64,000 nucleotides of DNA, taken from contig NZ_FSRK01000001.1 in NCBI RefSeq assembly GCF_900141765.1, positions 124,001-188,000 on the forward strand, written 5' to 3'. Origin of the DNA: Epilithonimonas zeae (GTDB lineage: Bacteria; Bacteroidota; Bacteroidia; Flavobacteriales; Weeksellaceae). The notes below the pieces were generated by a model. The model saw only the letters and a list, made by a program, of their open reading frames with translations, had not been told where the DNA came from and searched no databases. The translations under genes and the position numbers were made by a program. This document shows positions 1 to 9,898 of the stretch, piece by piece. Position 1 is the stretch's first letter, and each line of letters opens with the position of its first letter.

Positions 1-2614
1 TAATGGTCAAAGTTCTTAATCCCAAGAAATCCATTTTCAAAAGACCAGCATCTTCTGCCACCGAGTTATCGAATTGAGAAACCAAAATATCAGCATCTTT
101 CGCCGCAATCGTAATTGGAACCAGATTGCTCACAGGTTCTGGCGTAATAATTACACCACAAGCATGAATTCCTGTATTTCTGATACAGCCTTCCATCTTT
201 TTAGCACTGTCCAAAACCGAAAACCTAGAGTCGTTTTGGTCGCTGAGAATGGCTTTCATCTCATCCACCAATTGTTGGTCTTCAGGTTTCAGTTTGTCGT
301 ATTTTGAAAGGGCTTTGGCAATATTCATTCCTGGACTTGGCGGGATTAATTTCGCAATCATATTCGTTTCCGGAATCGAAACATCCAGAACTCGACCAGC
401 ATCTTTAATCGCAGATTTTCCTCCTAAAACGGAGTAAGTGATAATCTGTGCCACTTGTTCCTGGCCATATTTTTCAACTACCCATTTGATGATTTTATCT
501 CGGCCTTCATCATCAAAATCTATATCAATATCAGGCATCGAAACCCTTTCCGGATTCAAAAATCTCTCGAAAAGGAGGTCATATTTAATTGGGTCAACAT
601 TGGTAATACCGATACAGTAAGCAACCGCGGAACCAGCAGCAGAACCACGACCGGGACCGACCCAAACACCCATATTTCGGGCTTCATTACAGAAATCCTG
701 AACAATTAAGAAATATCCTGGATAACCAGTGTTTGCAATAACTTCCAATTCGAAGTCTAAACGTTCTTTAATTTCAGGAGTGATTCCGGTTTCTTTATAT
801 CTTCTGTTTGCGCCTTCGTAAGTCAAATGCGTCAAATAAGCCATTTCGCCACGTTTTCCACCATCAATATCATCTTCCGGATTAACGAATTCTGCAGGAA
901 TATCAAACTTAGGAAGTAAAACATCACGTTTCAAAGTGTAGGGTTTGAATTTTGCTAAAAACTCATCATAAGCTTCAAAAGCGTCTGGATAAGCGAGAAA
1001 AGCAGATTTCAGTTCTTCTGAATTTTTGATATAATATTCATCAGTGGTTAAACCTTTTCTTTTTCCGAAACCTTTCCCAATTGGAGTGGATAATTTCTCT
1101 CCATCTTTGATACAGCCTAAAATATCCTGAATGTTGGCATCACTTTTATCAGTATAAAAAGTTTCATTTTGTGCCAGGATTTTCACATTGTATTTGTCAG
1201 CGAATTGAAGTAAAACTTCATTCAAGTGTTCTTCTTCAGGCAAATTATGATTTTGGATTTGAACATAAAAATCATCGCCAAATTCATCTTTCCACCATTG
1301 GAAAAGCTCTTCTCCTTTTTGTTCTCCGATATTCAAAATTGTGCTTGGAATATCGCCATTGATTCCCGATGTTAAGGCAATCAAACCTTCTTTGTATTGC
1401 GCAATCAGTTCTCGGCTGATTCTTGGGACTCCAAAATAAAATCCTTTCTGGAAACCGATACTGGAAAGTTTAACTAAGTTTTTATAACCATTAAAATCCT
1501 TTGCCAGCAAAACGACTTGCGTTCTTCTGTCGGGATCGTCTTTGGTAAATTGCTTTTGTTCATATCTTTCCGAAATATAAAATTCTGAGCCAACAATTGG
1601 AATCAGCTGGCTGGAATCTGGCTCCTCTTCATTGAATTCTTCTCCTTTTTCTTCTGCCTCAGCTTTTTTGGCTAAATATTCCTTATGCTTTTTTGAAACT
1701 GCTGAATTAGCACCTTCAACTGCCGTAACAAATTTGAAAGCCCCCATCATATTTCCAATATCTACAATGCCAACAGCGGAAAAATTATCGTCTTGTGCTT
1801 TTTTGATAAGATCATTAATACTCGTTGTCGCAGTCAGAGTTGAGAAAACAGTGTGATTATCAAAATTGAAATAGTTGCCTAAATCAATTTCGTCAATATT
1901 CGCAATGTCGGCCTGTTTCTTTTTGTTGTTGAAACTTGCGACTTGTCTTCTAATAACAATTCCGAAAGGTTTAATCGGATTTAGATTGAGCGTTTGAAAT
2001 TCCTTTAATTGATCTTCACTGATTTTCAAAACCTCAGTTGGAATCACGCCAATTCTCATCATTTCGAAGAAAACCTGCGCAGTCGCGTTCACATCGGCTG
2101 CCGCATTGTGTGCTTCATCGAATTTGTGTCCGTATAATTTTTCGTAAAGTTCTTCAAGCTTCGGAGATTTGTATCTTCCGCCTCGCCCGCCTTCCAGTTT
2201 ACAATAATCTGTTCCCAAAATCATTGTGTCGGCTTTTGGCTTTTCCTGCAGATTATCTTTGATGTTTTTCCGGTAAAATTCTGCGCCGACAATATTGTAA
2301 TCAAATTCTACATTGTGTCCGGAAACAACTCTTACATTTTCCAGAGCTTTAGAAAATTCTTCCAAAATCTCTTGCAAATCACGACCTTCCTCATTCGCTA
2401 TTTTAGTCGTAATTCCGTGAATTCTTGCAGCGTTGAAAGGGATGTCGTAACCTTCTGGTTTGATGATGTAATCTTGGTTTTCGATTAGGTTTCCGTTGTC
2501 ATCGTGGATTTGCCAGGCAATCTGAACCATTCTTGGCCAATTGTCTGAATCTGAGAGCGGAGCGTTGAAATTTTTGGGTAAACCAGTGGTTTCTGTATCG
2601 AAAACTAAATACAT
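1..2614 (-). CDS. dnaE: DNA polymerase III alpha subunit with fused N-terminal proofreading exonuclease (3' end outside window)
   Basis: This is the main replicative polymerase, which copies the chromosome at the fork. Reading leftward from ATG at 2614, the first ~180 residues form a DEDDh exonuclease: D6 and E8 lie in VFDTETTGL, and a later HNAAADVNA motif (near residue 168) supplies the His and Asp. A PHP-like domain follows, then the C-family polymerase core with PDIDID at about residues 694-699 and KMDFLGLRTL close to the window edge. About 871 codons are visible, and the clamp-binding and OB-fold end lies outside. The PHP region lacks the usual His-rich metal motif, as expected if the fused exonuclease does the proofreading (inference). 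A second DnaE without the exonuclease domain lies at 44964-48032. No exact promoter box was found upstream. Confidence 0.95.
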   Translation of the reverse strand, partial: MYLVFDTETTGLPKNFNAPLSDSDNWPRMVQIAWQIHDDNGNLIENQDYIIKPEGYDIPFNAARIHGITTKIANEEGRDLQEILEEFSKALENVRVVSGHNVEFDYNIVGAEFYRKNIKDNLQEKPKADTMILGTDYCKLEGGRGGRYKSPKLEELYEKLYGHKFDEAHNAAADVNATAQVFFEMMRIGVIPTEVLKISEDQLKEFQTLNLNPIKPFGIVIRRQVASFNNKKKQADIANIDEIDLGNYFNFDNHTVFSTLTATTSINDLIKKAQDDNFSAVGIVDIGNMMGAFKFVTAVEGANSAVSKKHKEYLAKKAEAEEKGEEFNEEEPDSSQLIPIVGSEFYISERYEQKQFTKDDPDRRTQVVLLAKDFNGYKNLVKLSSIGFQKGFYFGVPRISRELIAQYKEGLIALTSGINGDIPSTILNIGEQKGEELFQWWKDEFGDDFYVQIQNHNLPEEEHLNEVLLQFADKYNVKILAQNETFYTDKSDANIQDILGCIKDGEKLSTPIGKGFGKRKGLTTDEYYIKNSEELKSAFLAYPDAFEAYDEFLAKFKPYTLKRDVLLPKFDIPAEFVNPEDDIDGGKRGEMAYLTHLTYEGANRRYKETGITPEIKERLDFELEVIANTGYPGYFLIVQDFCNEARNMGVWVGPGRGSAAGSAVAYCIGITNVDPIKYDLLFERFLNPERVSMPDIDIDFDDEGRDKIIKWVVEKYGQEQVAQIITYSVLGGKSAIKDAGRVLDVSIPETNMIAKLIPPSPGMNIAKALSKYDKLKPEDQQLVDEMKAILSDQNDSRFSVLDSAKKMEGCIRNTGIHACGVIITPEPVSNLVPITIAAKDADILVSQFDNSVAEDAGLLKMDFLGLRTLTI

Positions 2615-2743
2615 TAAAATAGAATTTTGTGTAAAGTTAAGGTTTTAATAAGAGAAAAAAAATGGATACAAAGTCCGATTTTGTTAATTGTTCATAAAAA
2701 AGTTAATGCTGGTTAAATGTCTTTTTTCAGTAAGAATTAAATC

Positions 2744-2751
2744 TAATTTTG
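2744..2751 (+). promoter_or_regulatory. -7 promoter box TAATTTTG
   Basis: Exact match to the Bacteroidota TAnnTTTG -7 element, ending 14 nt before the TTG start at 2766. No clear -33 TTG is visible. Confidence 0.5.
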
Positions 2752-2765
2752 AAGAAAAATAGCCT

Positions 2766-3476
2766 TTGAAAAAACTTTTATTAGTTACTTTTTTATTCAT
2801 TTCTAATTTTATTTTTTCTCAACAGATTAGAGGAAGAATTGTCTCTGATTCTGTAGCTGTGAATCAGGTTTTGGTTGTTAATATCAATTCTCAGGAAAAA
2901 ACTTATTCTGATTCCAAAGGTCAATTTTTAATTAATGCCAATATTAATGATGAACTTCGGTTTGTAAAATCTGGTTACGAACGTAAAGTGATTAATGTGG
3001 AAAATGATGATGAATTGCTCATTAACATCGTGAAATTAGCTGTTGAAATAGAAGAGGTTGAAGTCAAGAAACAATTGAGTGGAAATCTTAGCAAAGATTC
3101 CAAATTATTTGATGAAAATAAAAAGAAAATTACACTTAATAATGATTTGAAAGTTTATTTCAAAGCGCCTTCCAGTGCAGAAGTTCTTAATGCAAAGCCT
3201 GGCGAATTTGTACAGCCAGTTGGAGGAGGAATTAGTTTTGGAAAGATTGATGATAAATGGGTCTTGACCGATTTTGTAGAATGGATCAGAGAAAATTTGA
3301 GAGATGAATATTTTACATCGATGGGATTAGATGTTTCTGAAATCAATTCATTTTTACATTACTCGTTGAGAACATTTAACACCAGAAATATTCTGAAATA
3401 TGGTTTTTGTGATGAGCAGGATGTCGGGAATTTGAAGCTTCATTTTGAGGAAAAATTGAAGGATTTCAAAAAGTAA
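2766..3476 (+). CDS. Secreted protein with carboxypeptidase-regulatory-like domain
   Basis: A 236-residue protein with a Sec signal peptide (residues 1-18, ending FSQ). Residues ~19-95 resemble the CarboxypepD_reg-like beta-sandwich: GRIVSD, then YSDSKGQFLINA, then an aromatic-Gly-Tyr strand. This domain is common in Bacteroidota envelope proteins. The C-terminal half is unrecognised. It is paralogous to 14105-14827, sharing the TYSD-x-x-G-x-F core and a C-terminal block of the form WI-x5-EYF. The start is TTG: a TAG stop lies two codons upstream, and a -7 box 14 nt before it leaves only a very short leader. The role is unknown, and a cell-envelope location is inferred from the signal peptide. 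Confidence 0.75.
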   Translation: MKKLLLVTFLFISNFIFSQQIRGRIVSDSVAVNQVLVVNINSQEKTYSDSKGQFLINANINDELRFVKSGYERKVINVENDDELLINIVKLAVEIEEVEVKKQLSGNLSKDSKLFDENKKKITLNNDLKVYFKAPSSAEVLNAKPGEFVQPVGGGISFGKIDDKWVLTDFVEWIRENLRDEYFTSMGLDVSEINSFLHYSLRTFNTRNILKYGFCDEQDVGNLKLHFEEKLKDFKK

Positions 3477-3518
3477 CAGTTAATTTTTATAAAAAAGATT
3501 TATACGTTATGGTTTTTT

Positions 3519-3526
3519 TATCTTTG
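3519..3526 (+). promoter_or_regulatory. -7 promoter box TATCTTTG
   Basis: Matches TAnnTTTG and ends 14 nt before the ATG of the subtilase at 3541, so the leader is very short. Confidence 0.5.
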
Positions 3527-3540
3527 CAAAAACAATCCTA

Positions 3541-5619
3541 ATGAAAAGAATTTTATTCAGTATAAGTTTTATATTTTCATTTTATTTTTCTAATGCTCAG
3601 GATCTTAAACTGAAGAATGAGTTCACTCAGCAAAGATTAAATAATGAAAATAAATTAGATTCTTATTTCTCAAAATCCACTGCAAAATATTCTCAAAAAG
3701 AAAGAGACAGCCTTAAGAAAAATCTTGCAGGTTTTGCTGCAGGCCAGATTCCTGTTTTTTATTCAATTGAAGAAACCAGTGCCAATGCGACTGCAAATGT
3801 CGATGAATTACAGGCTGGAACAGTTTCCGGAATTACATCTCCTTTGACGGGAAACGGAATCAAATTGACTGTTTTTGACGCTGGTCTTATTTTAAGTACG
3901 CACGAACAGTTTGCTACCGGAAGAGCTATTAATAAAGAAGCTACAACTGAAGCTCAGCATTTTCATGGAACCAATGTCAATAGTATTTTGATTGGGAATG
4001 GTATAGAAACAGGTAATTTTACACAATCCAGCGTTTCTTATCCAAAAGCTAATGCAAAGGGGATTTTGCCACAAGGAACTATTGATAATTATATGTTTGG
4101 AGCGACGGCTTTGGGCAATAATTATGAAAAATTGGCTAGTTTACCCAATCTTAATATTTCCAACCATTCCTATGGAACCAATTACGGTTGGAATAAACCA
4201 AACACTTCCAATACTTATTACTGGTACGGAAATTACGATTTGAACCATACAGATACTTATGCTGGTGCTTACGGAGATAACGATTATAACTTTGATAAAA
4301 TTGTCTATTCTCAACCGCAACAGATTATTGTCAAATCAACTGGAAACTATTATAATATTGGACCTAATGCGTCGTCTGTAAAATACAGGTATAATTTTGC
4401 AACTAGCAGTTGGGTTACTTTTGGGGCTAATGATGAGGTGCCACCAGCTAACTGTAGTCAGGGAAATAATTGTATTTACTTTGGTTCCTTGGCAAAGAAT
4501 ATTATTACAGTTGGGGCAGTTAATCAATTAACGACAGCTAATCATAAATATACTCAGGCAAGTGATGTTGTAAAGGGAAGTTTCAGTAGTGCTGGTCCAA
4601 GAAAAGACGGAGCGGTAAAACCAGATCTTTCGGCGGTTGGAGTAGATATGATTATGGCCAATTATACTACTGCAAATCCAAATGCAACTAATCTTTATGT
4701 TGTAAATTTTGGAACTTCTTATGCTGCTCCAATGGTTTCCGGAATTGCTGGTGCACTGACTCAAATCGAAAGAAATATTTCTGGAAACAGCAGTTTTATT
4801 TTCAATGTTGATGAGATGAAAGCGTTGTTGACCCATACAGCGAATGAAGCGGGAAGACCGGGACCAGATGTTTGGTACGGTTGGGGTTTGGTAGATGCAA
4901 AGAAAGCAGCTCAGGTTTTAGTTAATAGACTGGATGAAGATGCTTATTTAGAAAAACAAACTTTGACATCAGGGCAACCTTTCACAAAACAAATCAAAGC
5001 AACTGGAACAGAACCTTTGAAGGTGAGTATCTCTTGGGTTGATCCTGCTATCACGCCATTTACAAGTGATACAGATCTTCAAAATAATCATACTTCCAGG
5101 ATTGTGAATGATCTTGATCTTAGGGTAGTGGAAGTTGGCTCTGGTACAATCTATTATCCTTGGAGACTTGATATTAATGATCCTAATGCCAATGCTACAA
5201 AAGGCGATAATACAGTAGATAATGTAGAACAAATTGTGATTGATAATCCAACAACAAATGGAATCTACAGAATTGAGGTTAATAATAAAAACTCTATTGT
5301 GAATCAAGAAGGAAATGCAGCAACTCAAAATTTTGCTTTGATAGCTACTGGAACTAAGAAAATAACTTTAGCAGCCAATGATTCAAGTAAAGAAGAAGTT
5401 AAAATTTATCCTGCAAAAACAAAAGATATAATCAATGTCAGTGTGCCAAATGATATCGAGAGAATTGCTCTTTTTGATATGAATGGGAAACTGATTTTTG
5501 AAAATACAAAGACTTCAAAATTTCAAGTTATCAGTCTTAATAAGTTTACAAGCGGTGTTTACATCATTACTGTGAAAACAAAATCTGGAATTGTATCTAA
5601 GAAAATTATCAAAGAATAA
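3541..5619 (+). CDS. S8 (subtilisin-like) serine peptidase with T9SS type A sorting domain
   Basis: A secreted protease of 692 residues. A signal peptide (1-20, ending SNAQ) leads to a short propeptide-like region and a subtilase domain with a readable triad: D113 in VFDAG, H142 in FHGTN and S393 in GTSYAAP. Beta-rich segments follow. The last ~75 residues form a T9SS type A sorting domain (KIYPAKTKD, then GVYIITV, then a basic KKIIKE end), which sends the protein through the Por secretion machinery to the cell surface or medium. The substrate is unknown. It has its own -7 box and ends at a bidirectional terminator shared with pyk. Confidence 0.93.
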   Translation: MKRILFSISFIFSFYFSNAQDLKLKNEFTQQRLNNENKLDSYFSKSTAKYSQKERDSLKKNLAGFAAGQIPVFYSIEETSANATANVDELQAGTVSGITSPLTGNGIKLTVFDAGLILSTHEQFATGRAINKEATTEAQHFHGTNVNSILIGNGIETGNFTQSSVSYPKANAKGILPQGTIDNYMFGATALGNNYEKLASLPNLNISNHSYGTNYGWNKPNTSNTYYWYGNYDLNHTDTYAGAYGDNDYNFDKIVYSQPQQIIVKSTGNYYNIGPNASSVKYRYNFATSSWVTFGANDEVPPANCSQGNNCIYFGSLAKNIITVGAVNQLTTANHKYTQASDVVKGSFSSAGPRKDGAVKPDLSAVGVDMIMANYTTANPNATNLYVVNFGTSYAAPMVSGIAGALTQIERNISGNSSFIFNVDEMKALLTHTANEAGRPGPDVWYGWGLVDAKKAAQVLVNRLDEDAYLEKQTLTSGQPFTKQIKATGTEPLKVSISWVDPAITPFTSDTDLQNNHTSRIVNDLDLRVVEVGSGTIYYPWRLDINDPNANATKGDNTVDNVEQIVIDNPTTNGIYRIEVNNKNSIVNQEGNAATQNFALIATGTKKITLAANDSSKEEVKIYPAKTKDIINVSVPNDIERIALFDMNGKLIFENTKTSKFQVISLNKFTSGVYIITVKTKSGIVSKKIIKE

Positions 5620-5639
5620 ATTCTTGATAAATCAAAATA

Positions 5640-5669
5640 AAAAAGCCATCGAAATTTCGATGGCTTTTT
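5640..5669. terminator. Bidirectional intrinsic terminator
   Basis: Perfect 30-nt palindrome (arms 5640-5654 and 5655-5669) with the GC-richer core GCCATCGA flanked by A5 and T5. It sits between the converging subtilase and pyk genes and can serve both. Confidence 0.85.
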
Positions 5670-5688
5670 GTTTTATAATTACTACAAA

Positions 5689-7134
5689 TTAGATTGTAGA
5701 TAATCTCAATGTATTGGTTTTTCCGCCGTTATGAACTGGCATTGCATTTAGATTCACAACAAAATCGCCTTGCTCTACAAATCCGTAATTGTGCGTCAGC
5801 ATATTCACTTGGATTACAGTCTCGTCAGTTGATTTTTGCATATCATAATAGAAAGCTCTAACGCCCCAAAGAAGGTTCAACATCGTAATCACACGTTTGT
5901 TGTTACTGAAAACGATGATGTGAGAAGAAGGTCTGTGTGCAGAGATTTGGAATGCAGTATAACCAGAACTTGTTAAAGTTACAATAGCTTCAGATCCTGT
6001 TGATTTTGCAATATCTACAGCAGAACGACAAACTTTATCAGTGATAAAACGCTCATCTACACAGTTGATTTTTTCTTCGATAACGTGGTTTAGTTTTGAA
6101 TATAAAGCTGTCTTTTCGATATTCTTAACGATTTTAGCCATATTTCTAACCACATCTACAGGGTATTTTCCAACAGAAGTTTCTCCGGAAAGCATTACTG
6201 CATCAGCTCCGTCAAGTACAGAGTTAGCAACGTCATTGACTTCCGCTCTTGTTGGTGTCAAACTAGTAATCATTGTTTCCATCATTTGGGTAGCAATGAT
6301 AACCGGCTTAGCATAAAGTCTAGCTTTATTTACCAAGTTTTTCTGGATAACAGGAACTTGCTCCATTGGAACTTCAACACCTAGATCTCCTCTTGCAACC
6401 ATTAGACAGTCACATTCCATCAAAATTTCATCGATGTTTTTCACACCTTCTGGCTTTTCGATTTTAGCAATGATTGGTGTTTTCGTTTTGTTGGTTGGAT
6501 GTTTTGCCATCAATTCTTTCAAATCGATGATATCCTGTGCATGACGCACGAATGACAAAGCGATCCAATCAAGCTCAAGATCCAACATAAAGTTAGCATC
6601 CTCGATATCTTTTTCTGTCAAAGCAGGAAGAGAAACATTGGTATTAGGAAGGTTAACGCCTTTTTTAGAACTCAATGGTCCACCTTGGATTGTTTTAGCT
6701 CTTACTGTATCTAAATTATTAGTTTCAATAACTTCAAAAACCAATTTTCCATCATCAATCAAGATTCTTTCCCCAACTTTTACATCCTGAGGGAACTTCT
6801 CATAAGTCATATAAACTTTAGTCGCATCGCCCTCCATCTTTTCGTTTGTGAAAGTAAGAACGTCTCCCGGGTTAAGGAAAGAACCTTCTTTTACTACACC
6901 AACTCTTAATTTTGGACCTTGCAAATCTCCTAAAATAGAGACTGAGTAGCCATATTCTTTATTGATTTCACGAATTATCTCAACATTTCTTTTCACCAAT
7001 TCGTAATCGGCGTGAGAAAAATTAATTCTAAATACATCAACACCAGCTTGTATCATCTGTATCATCGTCTCCTTGCTAGAAGTAGCAGGGCCTAGTGTTG
7101 CAATGATTTTTGTTTTTTTTAGGTTTTTATTCAT
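5689..7134 (-). CDS. pyk: Pyruvate kinase
   Basis: Transfers phosphate from phosphoenolpyruvate to ADP in the last step of glycolysis, in the cytoplasm. At 481 residues it has the family's usual length. The N-terminus KKTKIIATLGPATSS, the Mg/substrate motif IIAKIEKPEGV, then MVARGDLGVE and the MLSGETSVGKYP stretch are all present, followed by the C-terminal domain. It is the last gene of acpP-fabF-rnc-IPExxxVDY-pyk, and its ATG overlaps the end of the preceding gene by 8 nt, so translation is probably coupled. It ends at the bidirectional terminator at 5640-5669. Confidence 0.98.
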   Translation of the reverse strand: MNKNLKKTKIIATLGPATSSKETMIQMIQAGVDVFRINFSHADYELVKRNVEIIREINKEYGYSVSILGDLQGPKLRVGVVKEGSFLNPGDVLTFTNEKMEGDATKVYMTYEKFPQDVKVGERILIDDGKLVFEVIETNNLDTVRAKTIQGGPLSSKKGVNLPNTNVSLPALTEKDIEDANFMLDLELDWIALSFVRHAQDIIDLKELMAKHPTNKTKTPIIAKIEKPEGVKNIDEILMECDCLMVARGDLGVEVPMEQVPVIQKNLVNKARLYAKPVIIATQMMETMITSLTPTRAEVNDVANSVLDGADAVMLSGETSVGKYPVDVVRNMAKIVKNIEKTALYSKLNHVIEEKINCVDERFITDKVCRSAVDIAKSTGSEAIVTLTSSGYTAFQISAHRPSSHIIVFSNNKRVITMLNLLWGVRAFYYDMQKSTDETVIQVNMLTHNYGFVEQGDFVVNLNAMPVHNGGKTNTLRLSTI

Positions 7135-7600
7135 AATATTGAATTAATTGATAAAGTTCTTCTTCAGAACTCAGTGAATATTCCTGAATTTGAAATACGA
7201 AATTTTCCGGGAGCAAAATTAATGAAAAATCCGCAAACATATCGGAATTTGTAAGGATGTAATCTACATCTTGGTGTAGATTTAGTAAAAATTTAATATT
7301 TGATTCATCTGAAAAAAGTTGATTTTGAACTTTTTTTTCTATAGATAAAATCGATTTGTTGGAAATAAAGCTGTAACAGTTTTTTGAATATCTGTCATAA
7401 GCTTGATAACGAGAAAATTGATGATCAAAATATTCACCTTTGATGTATATATCATCAATTCTTTTGAAATTAAAATCATTGGTCTTATTGAGTAAAAAAA
7501 ACAATTCGTGCTCTGGGATTGTTTTTACAAGTCGAATCAATCCTATGACGATCTCCGTGTGATCTTCTTCTAGCTTAAGAAATTGTTTTTTGACCTTCAA
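7127..7600 (-). CDS. IPExxxVDY family protein
   Basis: A small cytoplasmic protein (157 residues) of unknown function, found in Bacteroidota and typically encoded between rnc and pyk. The family's name motifs are visible as IPEHELFFLLN (from residue ~28) and DVDYIL (about residue 112). There is no signal peptide or membrane segment. It overlaps rnc by 26 nt and pyk by 8 nt, so all three are probably made from one mRNA. The assignment rests on the two motifs plus this gene order. No enzymatic role can be deduced. Confidence 0.85.
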   Translation of the reverse strand: MKVKKQFLKLEEDHTEIVIGLIRLVKTIPEHELFFLLNKTNDFNFKRIDDIYIKGEYFDHQFSRYQAYDRYSKNCYSFISNKSILSIEKKVQNQLFSDESNIKFLLNLHQDVDYILTNSDMFADFSLILLPENFVFQIQEYSLSSEEELYQLIQYYE

Positions 7601-8345
7601 TAATATTCTCTTTTTTACTCAAAACATAAAAAGCTCGTTGTGCTGCTTTTTCCTCGGCTTTCTTTTTAGAACTTTCTACGGCATTCGCTATCTTTTCGTT
7701 GTGCAACCAAACGTGACAGCGGAAAACGGTCACTTTATTAGGTTGGAATTCTTCGCAAGTCTCATACTTGATCGGAACTTTTTTCTTCTGGCTCCATTCC
7801 AATAGCAGTCCTTTGTAGCTGATGATTTTATTTTCCAATTTATTGATTGTGGAAGGCGTAAGAATCCTGTCTAAAACAATTTTCTTGCAAAATTCATAAT
7901 CAATATCCAGATAAATAGCGCCAATCAAAGCCTCCAAAAGATTTCCGGAAATGTTTTCGCTCAGAATCGTTTGGCTTGTATCTGCTTGCAATAACGAACT
8001 TAATTTCAGATCTTCTCCAAGTTTGTTAAGATTTTTCCTGTTAACAATTTTGGACTTCATCTGCGTGAGAAATCCTTCATTTTCATTAGGATAAGCCTGA
8101 AAAAGATGACAAGAAATAATGGTTCCTAAAACAGAATCCCCTAAAAACTCTAGACGTTCGTAATTTTTTTTATTCGTACTTTTTGAAGAAGATTTTAAAG
8201 AAAATGCCTCTTTAAAGATTTCTAAATTATGAATGTTGTATCCAACAATTTCAGAAATTTTTTTGCGAAAAAGAATATCTTTTTCCGAAAGTTTTTGTGC
8301 TCTGTTTTTTGGAAGTAATTTTGAAAAATAACTTTTCAACTCCAT
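7575..8345 (-). CDS. rnc: Ribonuclease III
   Basis: Cleaves double-stranded RNA in rRNA maturation and mRNA processing. The 256 residues comprise an endonuclease domain with the signature ERLEFLGDSVLG, a downstream acidic helix (ALIGAIYLD) completing the metal site, and a C-terminal double-stranded RNA-binding domain (GLLLEWSQKKKVPIKYE, ending KKKAEEKAAQ). It is 9 nt downstream of fabF and overlaps the next gene. Pairing of rnc with acpP and fabF is common across bacteria. Confidence 0.97.
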   Translation of the reverse strand: MELKSYFSKLLPKNRAQKLSEKDILFRKKISEIVGYNIHNLEIFKEAFSLKSSSKSTNKKNYERLEFLGDSVLGTIISCHLFQAYPNENEGFLTQMKSKIVNRKNLNKLGEDLKLSSLLQADTSQTILSENISGNLLEALIGAIYLDIDYEFCKKIVLDRILTPSTINKLENKIISYKGLLLEWSQKKKVPIKYETCEEFQPNKVTVFRCHVWLHNEKIANAVESSKKKAEEKAAQRAFYVLSKKENIIEGQKTIS

Positions 8346-8354
8346 AAAAACATA

Positions 8355-9602
8355 TTATATTTTTTTGAAAAGAACACAAGCATTGTGACCTCCAAAACCA
8401 AAAGTATTACTCATAGCAATGTTAACATCTTTCTCAACAGCAGTGTTGAATGTGAAGTTAAGTCTGCTGTCGATTTTTTCATCGTCAGTAAAATGATTGA
8501 TTGTAGGCGGAACAATACCGTGAATAATAGTGTGTAAAGCAGCAATAGCTTCTATAACACCAGCGGCACCCAATAGGTGACCAGTCATTGATTTTGTAGA
8601 ATTGATCTGAATATCAAAAGCGTGCTCTCCGAATAATTTTGCAATGGCATTGGATTCTGCGATATCTCCTAATGGAGTAGATGTACCGTGCATATTGATA
8701 TGATCTACTTCGTCAGCAGTTACACCAGCATCTTCCAAACAATTTTTCATTACCAGATAAGCGCCTAATCCTTCAGGATGTGGTGCGGTCATATGATGTG
8801 CATCAGCACTCATTCCGCCACCAGCTAATTCTGCATAGATTTTTGCTCCTCTTTGTTTTGCGTGCTCATATTCTTCAAGAATGATACATCCAGCGCCTTC
8901 TCCTAATACAAATCCATCTCTGTCTTTGTCAAAAGGTCTTGAAGCTGTTTTTGGATCATCGTTTCTTGTAGAAAGGGCGTGCATCGCGTTGAAGCCTCCC
9001 ATACCGCTTGCTGTAACAGCAGCTTCTGATCCTCCGCAAACGATTACATCTGCTTTACCAAGGTTGATAAGCATTTTAGCATCAATCAAAGCATTGGCAG
9101 ATGATGCACAAGCTGAAACTGTTGTGTAGTTTGGACCGTGGAAACCATATTCGATAGAGATATTACCTGGTGTGATATCTGCAATCATTTTTGGAATAAA
9201 GAAAGGATTGAATCTTGGAATACCATTGGACTCAGCAAAACCTAAAACTTCTGTTTCAAAAGTTTCCAGTCCGCCAATTCCAGATCCCCAGATTACACCT
9301 ACACGATCTTTGTTAACATTATCTTCTATAAGTCTGCTGTGAGCGATAGCTTCTCTAGCGGCAATTTGTCCGAACTGAGAGTTTCTATCCATTTTTTTTG
9401 CCTCTTTCTTATCGAAATAGTTAAGAGGATCGTAGTTTTTTACTTCGCTTGCAAACTTAGTTTTGAAATTAGTGGAATCAAAAAGAGTAATAGGAGCAGC
9501 GCCGCTCTCTCCCTTTTTTAGGTTTTCCCAGTATTCTTTCGCATTATTTCCGATTGGTGTAATAGCGCCAAAGCCGGTTACAACTACTCTTTTTAATTCC
9601 AT
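8355..9602 (-). CDS. fabF: 3-oxoacyl-ACP synthase II
   Basis: Elongates fatty acids by condensing malonyl-ACP with acyl-ACP (KAS II). The 415 residues contain the nucleophile C165 in VSACASSANA, the first active-site His in NMHGTSTPLGD and the second in KSMTGHLLGAAG. A typical start (KRVVVTGFGAITPIG) and end (NTFGFGGHNA) are present. It lies 24 nt downstream of acpP, whose product carries its substrates. Confidence 0.98.
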   Translation of the reverse strand: MELKRVVVTGFGAITPIGNNAKEYWENLKKGESGAAPITLFDSTNFKTKFASEVKNYDPLNYFDKKEAKKMDRNSQFGQIAAREAIAHSRLIEDNVNKDRVGVIWGSGIGGLETFETEVLGFAESNGIPRFNPFFIPKMIADITPGNISIEYGFHGPNYTTVSACASSANALIDAKMLINLGKADVIVCGGSEAAVTASGMGGFNAMHALSTRNDDPKTASRPFDKDRDGFVLGEGAGCIILEEYEHAKQRGAKIYAELAGGGMSADAHHMTAPHPEGLGAYLVMKNCLEDAGVTADEVDHINMHGTSTPLGDIAESNAIAKLFGEHAFDIQINSTKSMTGHLLGAAGVIEAIAALHTIIHGIVPPTINHFTDDEKIDSRLNFTFNTAVEKDVNIAMSNTFGFGGHNACVLFKKI

Positions 9603-9626
9603 AAATTTTTTTCTGTCTAGATAATA

Positions 9627-9866
9627 TTATTTATTTACAACTTCTTCGATGTAAGCAATAGCGTGACCTACAGTTGTAATTTTTTCTGCTTGGTCATCAG
9701 GGATTTGAATGTTGAATTCTTTTTCGAACTCCATGATAAGCTCTACAGTATCCAAAGAATCAGCTCCTAAATCATTAGTGAAGCTAGCTTCTGGAGTTAC
9801 TTCTGTTTCTTCAACGTCAAGCTTATCAGCGATGATAGCTTTTACTCTTGATGCAATGTCTGACAT
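9627..9866 (-). CDS. acpP: Acyl carrier protein
   Basis: Carries growing fatty acyl chains on a phosphopantetheine arm. The 79-residue acidic protein has the attachment Ser at position 37 in [10 protein letters not shown], and a usual four-helix layout. It is the first gene of the leftward five-gene operon and has the best-defined promoter of the window. It is transcribed divergently from folE. Confidence 0.98.
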   Translation of the reverse strand: MSDIASRVKAIIADKLDVEETEVTPEASFTNDLGADSLDTVELIMEFEKEFNIQIPDDQAEKITTVGHAIAYIEEVVNK

Positions 9867-9898
9867 AGTATTTATTTTTAATTATGTTAATTTAGGTG

